Source of the DNA: Conexibacter sp. S30A1
GTDB taxonomy: Bacteria > Actinomycetota > Thermoleophilia > Solirubrobacterales > Solirubrobacteraceae
Length of the DNA: 64,000 nt
Direction: 5' to 3'
Assembly: GCF_023330665.1 (NCBI RefSeq)
Contig: NZ_CP097127.1
Location: forward strand, 496,001-560,000
In this document: positions 38,462 to 47,384 of the stretch, piece after piece
Position numbering within the stretch: the first letter of the stretch is position 1
Layout of the letters: every line of letters starts with the position of its first letter
The notes under the pieces: generated by a model
The model's input: the letters and a program-made list of their open reading frames with translations, nothing else
What the model was told of the DNA's origin: nothing
The model's database searches: none
Program-made: the position numbers and the translations under genes

Positions 38462-39232
38462 ATGGAAACCATCCTGGTGGCAAGCCAGGACCGCGCGGCG
38501 CGTGCGTTTCTCGGTGACAACCTGACCGCCGACGGATACGCGGTGGTCGAAGCCGGCTCGCTGGCCGGTGCACTGGAGCTCTTGGGGAGAGCGCCGGTCG
38601 GTCTGCTCTTGGTTGACCGCAGGCTGCCCGACGGGGACGGGTTGGTTCTGGTCGATCGCGTCCGTTCGGCTGGGTCACTGCAGCCCGCCGTGGACTGTGA
38701 CCTGCCGATCATTGCTCTCGTCGAAGGCGGCTCGGCGCTGGATCGCATCCGGGCGCTTGATCGCGGGTGTGATGATTGCGTCGCTCGCAGCGCCGTCGCT
38801 TACGCGGAGCTCCGGGCGCGTGTGGCCGCCCTGCTGCGCCGAGCGAGACGTAAGAAGGTGCCGGCACGGCTGCGCGTCGGCCCGCTGACGGTGGATGTGG
38901 CCGGCCGGCAGGTCTGGGTAAGTGGCAGGCCAGTCTGCCTGTCAAACAAGGAGTTCAGCCTTCTGCTGGTGTTGGCGGGAGACCCCTGCAGGGTCTTCGG
39001 GCGGGCTGAGCTGATGGCGACCGTATGGGGCTGGAGCGACGGTGGGAGCACCGCCACAAGGACGCGAACACTCGACTCGCACGCATCACGACTGCGTCGG
39101 AAGCTCTCGCGCGAAGGGTTGGCCTACGTGGTCAACGTGTGGGGGGTCGGCTACCGACTTGTGGAGCCCGCGCCGCCTGGCGAGGCCATGCGGAGTTCCC
39201 GGGGCCCTCAACGACTCAGGCTGGCGGCGTAG
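38462..39232 (+). CDS. OmpR/PhoB-family response regulator, orphan
   Basis: A 256-residue two-domain protein. The receiver domain (METILVASQDRAARAFLGDN to about residue 125) has the phosphoacceptor in LLLVDRRLPDGDGL. The C-terminal winged helix reads NKEFSLLLVLAGDPCRVFGRAELMATVW and RTRTLDSHASRLRRKLSREGLAYVVNVWGVGYRLV. No histidine kinase lies beside it. ATG 38462 is the natural start; longer in-frame starts add an unrelated extension. It precedes mraZ by 189 nt. Confidence 0.85.
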   Translation: METILVASQDRAARAFLGDNLTADGYAVVEAGSLAGALELLGRAPVGLLLVDRRLPDGDGLVLVDRVRSAGSLQPAVDCDLPIIALVEGGSALDRIRALDRGCDDCVARSAVAYAELRARVAALLRRARRKKVPARLRVGPLTVDVAGRQVWVSGRPVCLSNKEFSLLLVLAGDPCRVFGRAELMATVWGWSDGGSTATRTRTLDSHASRLRRKLSREGLAYVVNVWGVGYRLVEPAPPGEAMRSSRGPQRLRLAA

Positions 39233-39306
39233 AGGGTTCGGGGACCAGTCTGCTGGGGGCGCGCGGCCGGGCTGATGGCGTGGTGGGGCCTGGAGCATTT
39301 ATCGAG

Positions 39307-39339
39307 TTGCAAAGTGGGATAAAATGGGTTAAGGTGGGG
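39307..39339 (+). promoter_or_regulatory. mraZ promoter with MraZ boxes
   Basis: TGGG repeats at 39315, 39325 and 39335 are spaced exactly 10 nt apart, the pattern of MraZ operators (direct TGGG repeats with short spacers). They overlap a promoter TTGCAA (39307-39312), a 17-nt spacer and TAAGGT (39330-39335). Autorepression of the dcw cluster by MraZ is the likely function. Confidence 0.8.
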
Positions 39340-39421
39340 CACGCATGCAGGGATCCGGGTGGCGGGACTCCTCCCATCCAGCCACCCGGATTCCAATCTC
39401 CCGCAAGCCACATGAGCAACC

Positions 39422-39874
39422 TTGATCTTCCGCGGAACCTTCGAACACTCGCTGGACACGAAAAACCGGCTGACGATTCCCGCTCGCTATCGCGAGGCTC
39501 TGAAGGCCGGAGTGGTGGTCGCGTTCTCGCCCGAGACCGAGATCGGCGAAACGCGCTCGCTATCGATCTGGCGTCCGGACGACTACGACGCGTTTGCCTC
39601 TGCAGCGCTGGCGAAGTTGAACCCGTTGAGTCCTCGTGCGCGCGATCTGAGCAACCTGCTCTACGGGAACTCCTGGGATCTGGAGCTCGACTCCGCGAAC
39701 CGTCTGGTGCTTCCCCAACCGGCGAGGGAGTTCGCGGCACTGGACCGCGACGTGGTGATCACGGGAGCCGGGGACCACATGCAGCTCTGGGACCGCACCG
39801 CCTTCGGCCACTACAACAGCCTTGCCCTGTCCCGCTTCTCTGAGATAGCTGCGAGCTTTGACAACACTGATTGA
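39422..39874 (+). CDS. mraZ: Transcriptional regulator MraZ
   Basis: A 150-residue protein with two AbrB-like domains: FRGTFEHSLDTKNRLTIPARYREAL, and LYGNSWDLELDSANRLVLPQPAREFAAL. MraZ represses the division cluster in other bacteria. The start is TTG 39422, which yields the family's MxFRG start; the nearby ATG 39412 is out of frame. It is the first gene of the dcw cluster, 1 nt before rsmH, and has its own MraZ boxes upstream. Confidence 0.93.
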   Translation: MIFRGTFEHSLDTKNRLTIPARYREALKAGVVVAFSPETEIGETRSLSIWRPDDYDAFASAALAKLNPLSPRARDLSNLLYGNSWDLELDSANRLVLPQPAREFAALDRDVVITGAGDHMQLWDRTAFGHYNSLALSRFSEIAASFDNTD

Positions 39875-39875
39875 C

Positions 39876-40817
39876 ATGACCACGCCGCACGTGCCCGTCT
39901 TGGCCGGCGAGCTGATCGATCTCGTCGACCCGGAACCCGGTGCCGTCGTCGTCGACTGCACGCTCGGCGCGGCGGGACACGCTCGTCTGGTGGCCGCACG
40001 GATCGGGCACGCGGGCACGCTGGTCGGGATCGATCGGGATCCGCTTGCGCAGGAACGCTTTGCCGACCTTGCGTCCGATCTGGGCTGCGCCACGCGGTTC
40101 ATCCGCAGCGACTTTGTCGCCGGCCTGGCGCTGCTTCGCGCCGAGGGTGTGAGGGCTGACGTCGTCTACATGGATCTGGGGATGTCGTCGATGCAGCTCG
40201 ATACGTGGGAGCGCGGCTTCTCATACTCGTATGACGCGCCCCTGGACATGCGGATGGACCCGGCTCAGGAGCTCACCGCGATGACGATCGTCAACACGTG
40301 GGACGAGCGCAGGTTGGCGAGCCTGCTGCGTGAATTCGGTGAGGAGCGCTTCGCCGGCGCGATCGCGCGAGCGATCAACAGGGCTCGCGGCCGTGTTCCC
40401 CTGACGACGACCCAGCAACTGGTGGACGTGATCAAGACTGCGATACCGGTTCCGGCGCAGTTCGCCGGCGGGCATCCGGCCAAACGCACGTTCCAAGCGT
40501 TGCGCATCGCCGTGAACGACGAGCTGACGCAGCTCGATGCGGCGCTGCCGCTGGCCTGGGACGTCCTCGCGGACGGGGGCAGGCTGGCGGTCATCTCGTT
40601 TCACTCGCTCGAGGACCGCCGGGTGAAGCGCTTTCTGGCGCAGCGTGCCCGTGGCTGTGTTTGCCCGCCCGAGCTGCCGATCTGTGTCTGTGGTCGTGAG
40701 CCCGAGGCGGAGCTGCTCACTCGTCGAGCGATCGCTCCCACGCCCGGCGAGGTCGCGGCAAATCCCAGGTCGAGGTCCGCGCACCTGCGCGCAGCCCGTA
40801 AGCTCGAGGCGCTGTAG
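39876..40817 (+). CDS. rsmH: 16S rRNA m4C1402 methyltransferase RsmH
   Basis: A 313-residue SAM-dependent enzyme that methylates N4 of C1402 in 16S rRNA. The N-terminal HVPVLAGELIDLV and VVDCTLGAAGHA form the SAM site, VYMDLGMSSMQLD follows, and GGRLAVISFHSLEDRRVKRFL is diagnostic. A Cys-rich stretch (GCVCPPELPICVC) lies near residue 265. It is in its standard place after mraZ. Confidence 0.95.
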   Translation: MTTPHVPVLAGELIDLVDPEPGAVVVDCTLGAAGHARLVAARIGHAGTLVGIDRDPLAQERFADLASDLGCATRFIRSDFVAGLALLRAEGVRADVVYMDLGMSSMQLDTWERGFSYSYDAPLDMRMDPAQELTAMTIVNTWDERRLASLLREFGEERFAGAIARAINRARGRVPLTTTQQLVDVIKTAIPVPAQFAGGHPAKRTFQALRIAVNDELTQLDAALPLAWDVLADGGRLAVISFHSLEDRRVKRFLAQRARGCVCPPELPICVCGREPEAELLTRRAIAPTPGEVAANPRSRSAHLRAARKLEAL

Positions 40818-40820
40818 AGC

Positions 40821-41591
40821 ATGGCTCAGACCCCAGCCACCGCAGCTGGCCGTGGGCGTGAGCGCCCGAGCGCCGCTCCTAAGCCGTCCAAGCGGTACAG
40901 CCCACGCTCGGACGGGTCCGTCCGGACGCCATCGGCGGCGGTTCGCAGCCCTGCGCGCGTGCGACCACAGACGCGCCCGTCGGGTCGTGCCAAGGCGGCG
41001 CTCGCCGCGCTTGAGCGCGAGCTTGACCATGCTCACGCAGAGCGCGCCACCGCGGCTGCGGACGCTCGCGGTGCTACACAGGCGACGGCGACGCGCAGGA
41101 CGCTGCGTGTGCAGGCACCGCGGCTTGACAGGATCGTCAGGGGCCGGGCATGGATACCGCTCGTGGCGGCGATGCTGGTGTTGATCGTGGGGCTGCGGGT
41201 CGAGGTGTTGAAGTTGAGTGCGAGTGTGGGCAGTGGCGTGCAACAGGTGGCGAGCTTGCAGAGCAGCAACGCGATCCTCGCTGCCAGGATCTCCGCGCTC
41301 AGCGACAACGGCCGCATTGAGCGGTTGGCCGCCTCATACGGTATGCACCTGCCAAACCCGCTGGATGTGCACTTCCTGGAAGCGGCGGCTGGCGCGCATG
41401 TGAGCGCGGCGATCCGCAATATCAGCAAGCCGTCTGCGACGGCTTTCCTCGCTGGGTTGGCTGCCGAGCAGCAGCACGACGCGCTGCTGACACAGGCCGG
41501 GTCCACGCTCAGTGCGATTGGCGCCCAGCCCACGGCACCGACGACGACCCTCAGCGCTGCCGGTACGACCAGCAGCGGAGCCGGGGGATAG
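40821..41591 (+). CDS. ftsL: FtsL-like cell division protein
   Basis: A 256-residue bitopic membrane protein. A long disordered basic N-terminus of about 100 residues (cytoplasmic), a membrane segment WIPLVAAMLVLIVGLRVEVL (around residue 115), a short coiled-coil (VASLQSSNAILAARISAL) and RIERLAASYGMHLPNPLDV are visible. The place between rsmH and ftsI is that of FtsL. The N-terminal extension and C-terminal Ala/Thr tail are longer than usual, so the call rests on position as much as sequence. Confidence 0.72.
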   Translation: MAQTPATAAGRGRERPSAAPKPSKRYSPRSDGSVRTPSAAVRSPARVRPQTRPSGRAKAALAALERELDHAHAERATAAADARGATQATATRRTLRVQAPRLDRIVRGRAWIPLVAAMLVLIVGLRVEVLKLSASVGSGVQQVASLQSSNAILAARISALSDNGRIERLAASYGMHLPNPLDVHFLEAAAGAHVSAAIRNISKPSATAFLAGLAAEQQHDALLTQAGSTLSAIGAQPTAPTTTLSAAGTTSSGAGG

Positions 41592-41598
41592 GGGCGAC

Positions 41599-43383
41599 GT
41601 GTCGACGACTACGCCACGCCGCTCCGTCGATGCGATCGACCGTCGCGTCGGGCTCATGTTTGGAGCGGTCATGGTGCTGCTGTTGCTCGGCGTGCTGCGA
41701 GCCGGCTACCTGGGGACGGTGCGCTCCTCGGCGCTGCGTCAGGCTGCGACCGACCAGCAGGTTCAGACGCTTCCCGTCCCTGCGCTCAGGGGCGAGATCA
41801 CCGATCGCAACGGCGTGGCGTACGCAATCAGCGAGCCGGCCGAAGCGATCTATGCCGACCCGATGCTGATCGACAAGACATACCGGAACCTGACGAGCGT
41901 CGCAACGGCCCTGGCACCCTTGGTCGGCAGGACCACAGCGAGCACACTGGCGCTCCTGCGTCACCCACGGCTCGGCTACGTCGAGCTCGCCGCCGACGTG
42001 TCCGTCGCCACCGCCGACCGGATCATGTCGCTTCAGGTAGGCGGCTCGGTCGGGATCAACGGCATCTGGGACGTGCCGACCGAACGCCGCGTGTACCCGC
42101 GCGGGAGCGAGCTCGCCCAGGTGATCGGCTGGGTTGGAGGCAACAAGGGACTCGACGGGCTCGAGTATGAGTTCAACAAGCAACTCGCCGGCCGGGCTGG
42201 GGTGCGCAAGACGGTGATCGACGCTCAGGGTCGGGCCATCGCTGTGACCACCGCCAAGGCGGTGGTACCCGGGCAGAACATACGGCTCACGATCTCCGCG
42301 CCGCTCGAAGCCGAGGTGCAGAGCGTGCTCGACGGCGTGGGGGCACAGTACAAGCCGCAGGGCGCCACTGCGATCGTCACCGATCCTCAGACGGACCAGA
42401 TCCTCGCGCTGGCCAACTGGCCGTCGCTCAACCTCGACCACATACCGGCCACCGCGCTGAGCTCGGTCCACGGGCGCCTGCCGGCGGCCGAGGATCAGGC
42501 GGTGGACTTCTCCTACGAGCCCGGCTCGACCTTCAAGGCGGTCACGGTCTCAGGCGCGCTGCAAGACGGCCTCATCACTCCGTCCACGGTGATTCGCATA
42601 CCGCCGTACCTGCAGGCCTACGGCCACATCGTCACCGACGCCGAGACCCACGGCTGGGAGAACCTATCGATCGCCCAGATCCTGAAGTTCTCGAGCAACA
42701 TCGGGGCGGTGGAGATCGGCAAGCGACTTGGGCCCGAGCGTTTCGGGCACTGGGTGAGCGAGTACGGCTTCGGCCGGCCGACGGGGGTAGCACTTCCCGG
42801 GGAACAGCGGGGCATCGTGCTGCAACCGTCGCAGTACTCGGGCTTCTCGATGTACAACCTGCCGTTCGGCCAGGGCATCTCGGTGACGCCGATGCAGATG
42901 ATTCAGCTGTACGACACCGTCGCCGACGGTGGCGTGCTGCACACACCACAGATCATCCAGTCGATCGGTGGCCACCGCGTGCCCGAGCCCAAGGGCCGCC
43001 GTATCGTGTCGGCGAAGGTCGCGCGCGAGCTGCGCTACATGCTGCGTGGCGTGCTTGCCGACGGCGGTACGGCGTCAGGCGCCGCGATCCCGGGATACGA
43101 CATGGCTGGCAAGACAGGCACCGCGCAGGTTGCTGTCAACGGCCAGTACTCCGCAACCAAGTTCGTCGCCTCCTTCGTGGGGATGGTTCCGGCCAGCAAG
43201 CCGCAGCTCGTGGTGCTCGTCGTCGTGGACGACCCGCAGGGCTCGATCTACGGCGGCAGCGTCGCCGCGCCCGCCTTCCAGAAGATTGTCGGCTGGGCGG
43301 TGCCGCACTTTGGCATCGACCCCTGCCCACCGAAGGCATGCCCAGCCTCGGCGATGCATCCCGCGATGCCGCCAACGCCATAG
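41599..43383 (+). CDS. ftsI: Septal transpeptidase FtsI (PBP3)
   Basis: A 594-residue class B penicillin-binding protein. An N-terminal membrane segment (LMFGAVMVLLLLGVLRAGYL) is followed by the PBP dimerisation domain, which begins around RGEITDRNGVAYA. The transpeptidase domain has SxxK in EPGSTFKAV, SxN in FSSNIGAVEIG and KTGTAQVAVN. No PASTA domain. GTG start at 41599, 7 nt after ftsL. It cross-links peptidoglycan at the septum. Confidence 0.93.
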   Translation: MSTTTPRRSVDAIDRRVGLMFGAVMVLLLLGVLRAGYLGTVRSSALRQAATDQQVQTLPVPALRGEITDRNGVAYAISEPAEAIYADPMLIDKTYRNLTSVATALAPLVGRTTASTLALLRHPRLGYVELAADVSVATADRIMSLQVGGSVGINGIWDVPTERRVYPRGSELAQVIGWVGGNKGLDGLEYEFNKQLAGRAGVRKTVIDAQGRAIAVTTAKAVVPGQNIRLTISAPLEAEVQSVLDGVGAQYKPQGATAIVTDPQTDQILALANWPSLNLDHIPATALSSVHGRLPAAEDQAVDFSYEPGSTFKAVTVSGALQDGLITPSTVIRIPPYLQAYGHIVTDAETHGWENLSIAQILKFSSNIGAVEIGKRLGPERFGHWVSEYGFGRPTGVALPGEQRGIVLQPSQYSGFSMYNLPFGQGISVTPMQMIQLYDTVADGGVLHTPQIIQSIGGHRVPEPKGRRIVSAKVARELRYMLRGVLADGGTASGAAIPGYDMAGKTGTAQVAVNGQYSATKFVASFVGMVPASKPQLVVLVVVDDPQGSIYGGSVAAPAFQKIVGWAVPHFGIDPCPPKACPASAMHPAMPPTP

Positions 43384-43384
43384 C

Positions 43385-43390
43385 TACGCT
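43385..43390 (+). promoter_or_regulatory. -10 element, leaderless type (murE)
   Basis: TACGCT overlaps the ftsI stop region and ends 9 nt before ATG 43400. There is no good -35, so its use is uncertain. Confidence 0.45.
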
Positions 43391-43399
43391 GTGGCGCCG

Positions 43400-44833
43400 A
43401 TGGATCTGGACGTCCTGTTTCCGGGCGCACCAGCGGTCGCGATCGCCGGTCTGGCCTATGACAACCGCCGCGTGCAGCCACACGACCTGTTCTTCTGTGT
43501 CCGCGGCTCCTCCTCGGACGGCCACGAGTTCGCGGCAGACGCCGTGCGGCGTGGCGCTGGGGCGCTGGTGGTTGACCACCCGCTGGGGCTTGGCGTTCCG
43601 GAGGTGGTGGTGGACGACGTCCGCGCTCATATGGCACAGGCCGCCGCAACCTTCTACGGCGACCCGACATCCCAGCTCCTGCTCGCCGGTGTCACCGGTA
43701 CCAACGGCAAGAGCACCACGGCCCACCTGCTGCGAGCGATGCTTGAGGCTGACGGCCGACAGACCGGTCTGCTGGGGACCGTCGGCAGTGTCATCGCCGG
43801 AGAGCCGGCGCAGCTCGAACGCACCACACCGGAGGCGATCGACCTGCAGAGGTCGTTCAGGGCGATGCTCAACGGTGGCGATGTGGCATGCGTAATGGAG
43901 GTCTCCTCGCATGCGTTGGCGCTCGGCCGCGTAGCGGCTTCCCGCTTCGCCCTGGGCCTGTTCACGAACCTCACCCAGGACCACCTCGACTTCCACGTGA
44001 CGATGGAGGACTACTTTCAAGCAAAGCGCCTCCTCTTCACGGATGTCGCCGCGGCGCGGGCGGTTCTGAACATCGACGACCCCTACGGTCGGCGGTTGGC
44101 GGCAGACGTCCAGGTCAAGGCGCCGCGCACCTTTGCCATCGACCGAGCCGACGCCGACTACCTGGCCAGCGATGTCCACACGGAGCTGTCAGGTTCGCGC
44201 TTTGTGATCCGTGGGCCGGAGGGCAGCGCGAGCGTGCGCTCGCCCCTGCGCGGACGCTTCAACGTGTACAACGTGCTCGGCGCCTACGCCGCCGCGCGCG
44301 AGCTGGGCGTCGCCGCTGACGCGGCTCTTGCCGCGATCGAGCACGCCGGGCAGGTCCCGGGACGTTTCCAGACAATCGATGCCGGACAGGACTTCGCGGT
44401 GATCGTGGACTACGCGCATACGCCGGACTCGCTCGAGAACGTGCTCAGAACCGCGCGCGCGCTCTGCACCGGTGAGCTGCATGTCGTGTTCGGCTGCGGC
44501 GGCGACCGTGACCGCGGCAAGCGTCCGCTGATGGGCGCGATCGCCGCGAGGCTCGCCGACCACGTCGTGGTTACCTCGGACAACCCGCGTTCCGAGTCGC
44601 CCGAGGCGATCATCGCAGAGATCCTGGAGGGGATAGATCGGCCTGTCTCGCACGACGCCGATCGTCGCGCCGCGATCAGCGCGACGATCGCAGCTGCGCG
44701 CAGCGGCGATGTGGTGCTGATCGCGGGCAAGGGTCACGAGCAGGGACAGGAGTTCGCAGGTGGCGTGAAGCTGCCATTCGACGATGCGGCGGTCGCACGC
44801 CAAGCGCTGGCCCAGTTCCATGGGGGTCGCTGA
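43400..44833 (+). CDS. murE: UDP-MurNAc-tripeptide synthetase (meso-DAP adding)
   Basis: A 477-residue Mur ligase that adds the third residue. AGVTGTNGKSTTAHLLRAML is the ATP loop, ERTTPEAIDLQ the substrate region, TQDHLDFHVTMEDYFQAK the metal site and VDYAHTPDSLENVL the C-terminal motif. TSDNPRSE contains DNPR, the meso-diaminopimelate signature, so the peptidoglycan is probably DAP-type. ATG 43400 gives a normal N-terminus; a TACGCT lies 9 nt upstream. Confidence 0.94.
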   Translation: MDLDVLFPGAPAVAIAGLAYDNRRVQPHDLFFCVRGSSSDGHEFAADAVRRGAGALVVDHPLGLGVPEVVVDDVRAHMAQAAATFYGDPTSQLLLAGVTGTNGKSTTAHLLRAMLEADGRQTGLLGTVGSVIAGEPAQLERTTPEAIDLQRSFRAMLNGGDVACVMEVSSHALALGRVAASRFALGLFTNLTQDHLDFHVTMEDYFQAKRLLFTDVAAARAVLNIDDPYGRRLAADVQVKAPRTFAIDRADADYLASDVHTELSGSRFVIRGPEGSASVRSPLRGRFNVYNVLGAYAAARELGVAADAALAAIEHAGQVPGRFQTIDAGQDFAVIVDYAHTPDSLENVLRTARALCTGELHVVFGCGGDRDRGKRPLMGAIAARLADHVVVTSDNPRSESPEAIIAEILEGIDRPVSHDADRRAAISATIAAARSGDVVLIAGKGHEQGQEFAGGVKLPFDDAAVARQALAQFHGGR

Positions 44834-44865
44834 GCGGTGCCGCTGTGTCGGTCGGCTTCCACAGC

Positions 44866-44871
44866 TACGCT
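44866..44871 (+). promoter_or_regulatory. -10 element, leaderless type (murF)
   Basis: TACGCT ends 9 nt before ATG 44881, in the 47-nt gap after murE. The element and spacing match murE exactly. Confidence 0.45.
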
Positions 44872-44880
44872 CGGTCCCCG

Positions 44881-46221
44881 ATGAGATCGTGGAACGCTGA
44901 CAAGGTCGCCGCTGCGGCTGGTGCCACGCTCGTTGGCCGGTCGGCAGCCGGCGCACGCGGTCCCGCGCGGGTCGTGATCGACTCACGCGAGGTGCGTGCC
45001 GGCGACCTCTTCGTCGGCTTGCCCGGCAGGAACGCCGACGGCGGAGCCTTCGCGCGGGCCGCGCAGGCAGCGGGAGCCTGGGGCGTGCTTGTCGCCCCCG
45101 ACCAAGAGTGCTCGCCTGAAGACAGCGTCGTGCTGGTCTCCGAGCAGCCGCTGGAGTCGTTGCAACGCCTCGCCACCGCGTGGCGCCGGGAGCTTGGCGC
45201 GAGTGTCATTGCCGTGACCGGATCCACCGGCAAGACCACGACCAAGGAGCTGCTCGCGAAGCTGATCTCGCCGTACCGCAGGACAGTGGCCTCGGCGGCG
45301 AACTTCAACACGGAGATCGGGATGCCCCTGCAGATCCTCCACGCTCCCGCCGGCAGCGAGGTTCTGGTGCTGGAGATGGGGATGCGTGGACCTGGGCAGA
45401 TCGCAGAGCTCGCACGGATCGCGGAGCCCGATGTCGGTGTGATCGTCAGCATCGGCCCAGCGCATCTCGACCAGCTGGGTTCGCTCGAGGCTGTGGCCGG
45501 CGCGAAGGCGGAACTGATCGCCGCGCTGGCGCCCGGTGCCACGGCGGTGCTGCCGGCGGGCGAGCGGTTGCTCGCCCCACACCTGCGCGACGACGTCCGC
45601 ACCGTCACCTTCGGTGTCCAAGGCGATGTTCGCCTGGTGAGCCAGGACACAGCCGAGCTCGAGATCGCCATTCACGGAGAGCGCCTGGCGTTGGAGGTCA
45701 ACTTCACAGAGCCGCACCTGCGCCACAACCTGTTGGCGGCGATTGCGGCAGCGGATGCCATTGGCGTGCGGCCCGGGCACAGGCTGGTATTCGAGCCATC
45801 ACCTGGGCGTGGTAAGCGACAGGTGACGGCTGGCGGAGTCACGCTGATCAACGACGCCTACAACGCGAACCCGGCTTCGATGCAGGCTGCGCTCGAAGTG
45901 CTGGCTGCCAGCGCAGCGACCGGAAGGCGCGTCGCGGTGCTCGGAGACATGCTCGAGCTGGGCACTGACTCCGAGCGCTACCACCGCGATGTCGGTGCCT
46001 ACGCGAACGGCCGTGCGGACCTGCTGGTCGGCGTCGGCCCGCGCGCCGTGGCGATGGCGCAGGCGTTCGACTCCCAGACGGTGCTCGCCTCCGACGCCGA
46101 CGCGGCCAGCGAATTGGTCGCTGAGATCGTCCGCCCAGGCGATGTCGTCCTGGTGAAGGGCTCCAATGCGGTCGGGCTGGAGCGCGTCTGTGAGCGCTTG
46201 ATCGCGGGTGGCGCATGGTGA
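44881..46221 (+). CDS. murF: UDP-MurNAc-tripeptide--D-Ala-D-Ala ligase
   Basis: A 446-residue Mur ligase. The N-terminal domain VVIDSREVRAGDLFVGLPG, ATP loop IAVTGSTGKTTTKELLAKL, FNTEIGMPLQ, VLEMGMRGPGQIAEL and the C-terminal LINDAYNANPASMQAALEVL are diagnostic. I choose ATG 44881, after a TACGCT element, over a GTG 36 nt upstream. It overlaps mraY by 7 nt. Confidence 0.94.
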   Translation: MRSWNADKVAAAAGATLVGRSAAGARGPARVVIDSREVRAGDLFVGLPGRNADGGAFARAAQAAGAWGVLVAPDQECSPEDSVVLVSEQPLESLQRLATAWRRELGASVIAVTGSTGKTTTKELLAKLISPYRRTVASAANFNTEIGMPLQILHAPAGSEVLVLEMGMRGPGQIAELARIAEPDVGVIVSIGPAHLDQLGSLEAVAGAKAELIAALAPGATAVLPAGERLLAPHLRDDVRTVTFGVQGDVRLVSQDTAELEIAIHGERLALEVNFTEPHLRHNLLAAIAAADAIGVRPGHRLVFEPSPGRGKRQVTAGGVTLINDAYNANPASMQAALEVLAASAATGRRVAVLGDMLELGTDSERYHRDVGAYANGRADLLVGVGPRAVAMAQAFDSQTVLASDADAASELVAEIVRPGDVVLVKGSNAVGLERVCERLIAGGAW

Positions 46222-47312
46222 TCGCGACAGCTGCGACACACTCGCTCAGCACCCAGGCCGGCAGGGTGCTGATCTCGAGCTCGGCATCGCTGTTGATGTG
46301 TCTGTTCCTGAGCCCGCGCTTCATCGACTTTCTGCGGCTCAGATCGTTCGGCCAGCAGATCCAGGAGGAGCTGCTGCAGCACCAGGGCAAGAAGGGGACG
46401 CCCACGATGGGCGGGATCATCATCGTGCTCGCGTTCGCGATTCCGTATCTGTTCCTTTCAACACACGACTGGGCTTCGATGGGTGTGTTCGGCGCGACGC
46501 TGGCCTGTGCGGCGCTGGGTCTGGCCGACGACTACACCAAGATCCTCAAGCGCCGCTCGCTCGGGATCCGAGGACGCACGAAGATGGTGGTGCTGCTGCT
46601 GATCTCGATCGGCCTCTGGTGGGTTGCAACGCACCGGGCCGGCATGTCTGACTCGGTATCGCTGCGACCGTTCGACGCGAGCATCAGCCTGCCGGTGCCC
46701 GTCTACATCATCTTCATCTACCTGGTGTTTGCGGGCACGACCAATGCGGTCAACCTAACCGACGGGCTCGATGGCCTTGCCGCCGGTTGCGGCGCGATCG
46801 CGCTTCTGACCTACATCGGAATCACCTATGTCACTGGACCGCAGGACCACGATCTGGAACTGGTTGCCGGTTGCCTGTGCGGCGCCTCGATCGGCTTTCT
46901 GTGGTTCAACGCGTTTCCTGCGAGCGTGTTCATGGGCGACACCGGCTCGCTGGCTATCGGGGGCGCGATAGCGGGCCTGGCGGTCATGACCAACACCGAG
47001 ATCCTGCTGCTGGTAATTGGCGGGATCTTCGTGTTTGAGGCGACCAGCGTGATCGTTCAGGTCTTCTCGTTCCGCGTCTTTCACAAGCGCGTCTTCAAGA
47101 TGGCCCCGATCCACCATCACTTCGTCATGGAGGCCTGGTCGGAAACCAAGATCATGCTGCGCTTCTGGATCGTGGCAGCCGCGTGCGGGGCGATCGGCTT
47201 CACGCTCTACCAGATCTCCGTGCCCGATTCGCAGCCCGCAGCGGTCCGCATTGCGGCGCCCATGATCGGTGCGCGAGCATTGCCTCCGGCCGGCACGAGC
47301 AGCGCTCGCTGA
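46215..47312 (+). CDS. mraY: Phospho-MurNAc-pentapeptide translocase
   Basis: A 365-residue membrane enzyme with about 10 segments that makes lipid I. GKKGTPTMGGIIIVL, LADDYTKILKRRSLGI, AVNLTDGLDGLAAG, FNAFPASVFMGDTGSLAIGG and the HHHF motif (MAPIHHHFVMEAWSETKIMLRFW) are the active site. Its ends fit, except for a short C-terminal tail rich in Ala/Pro. Overlaps murF. In most dcw clusters murD follows; here 72 nt lead straight to ftsW. Confidence 0.95.
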   Translation: MVIATAATHSLSTQAGRVLISSSASLLMCLFLSPRFIDFLRLRSFGQQIQEELLQHQGKKGTPTMGGIIIVLAFAIPYLFLSTHDWASMGVFGATLACAALGLADDYTKILKRRSLGIRGRTKMVVLLLISIGLWWVATHRAGMSDSVSLRPFDASISLPVPVYIIFIYLVFAGTTNAVNLTDGLDGLAAGCGAIALLTYIGITYVTGPQDHDLELVAGCLCGASIGFLWFNAFPASVFMGDTGSLAIGGAIAGLAVMTNTEILLLVIGGIFVFEATSVIVQVFSFRVFHKRVFKMAPIHHHFVMEAWSETKIMLRFWIVAAACGAIGFTLYQISVPDSQPAAVRIAAPMIGARALPPAGTSSAR

Positions 47313-47384
47313 GAGATCTCCACGCTGCGACCTCGTGCCCGAGCCGCTGAAGGCTTTGGCGCACACGCGTGGAATTAGACGGTC

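Noticed and set aside
47313-47384. A remnant of murD between mraY and ftsW
   Set aside because: The 72 nt hold no Mur ligase motif in any frame and are far too short; murD looks absent, not decayed.
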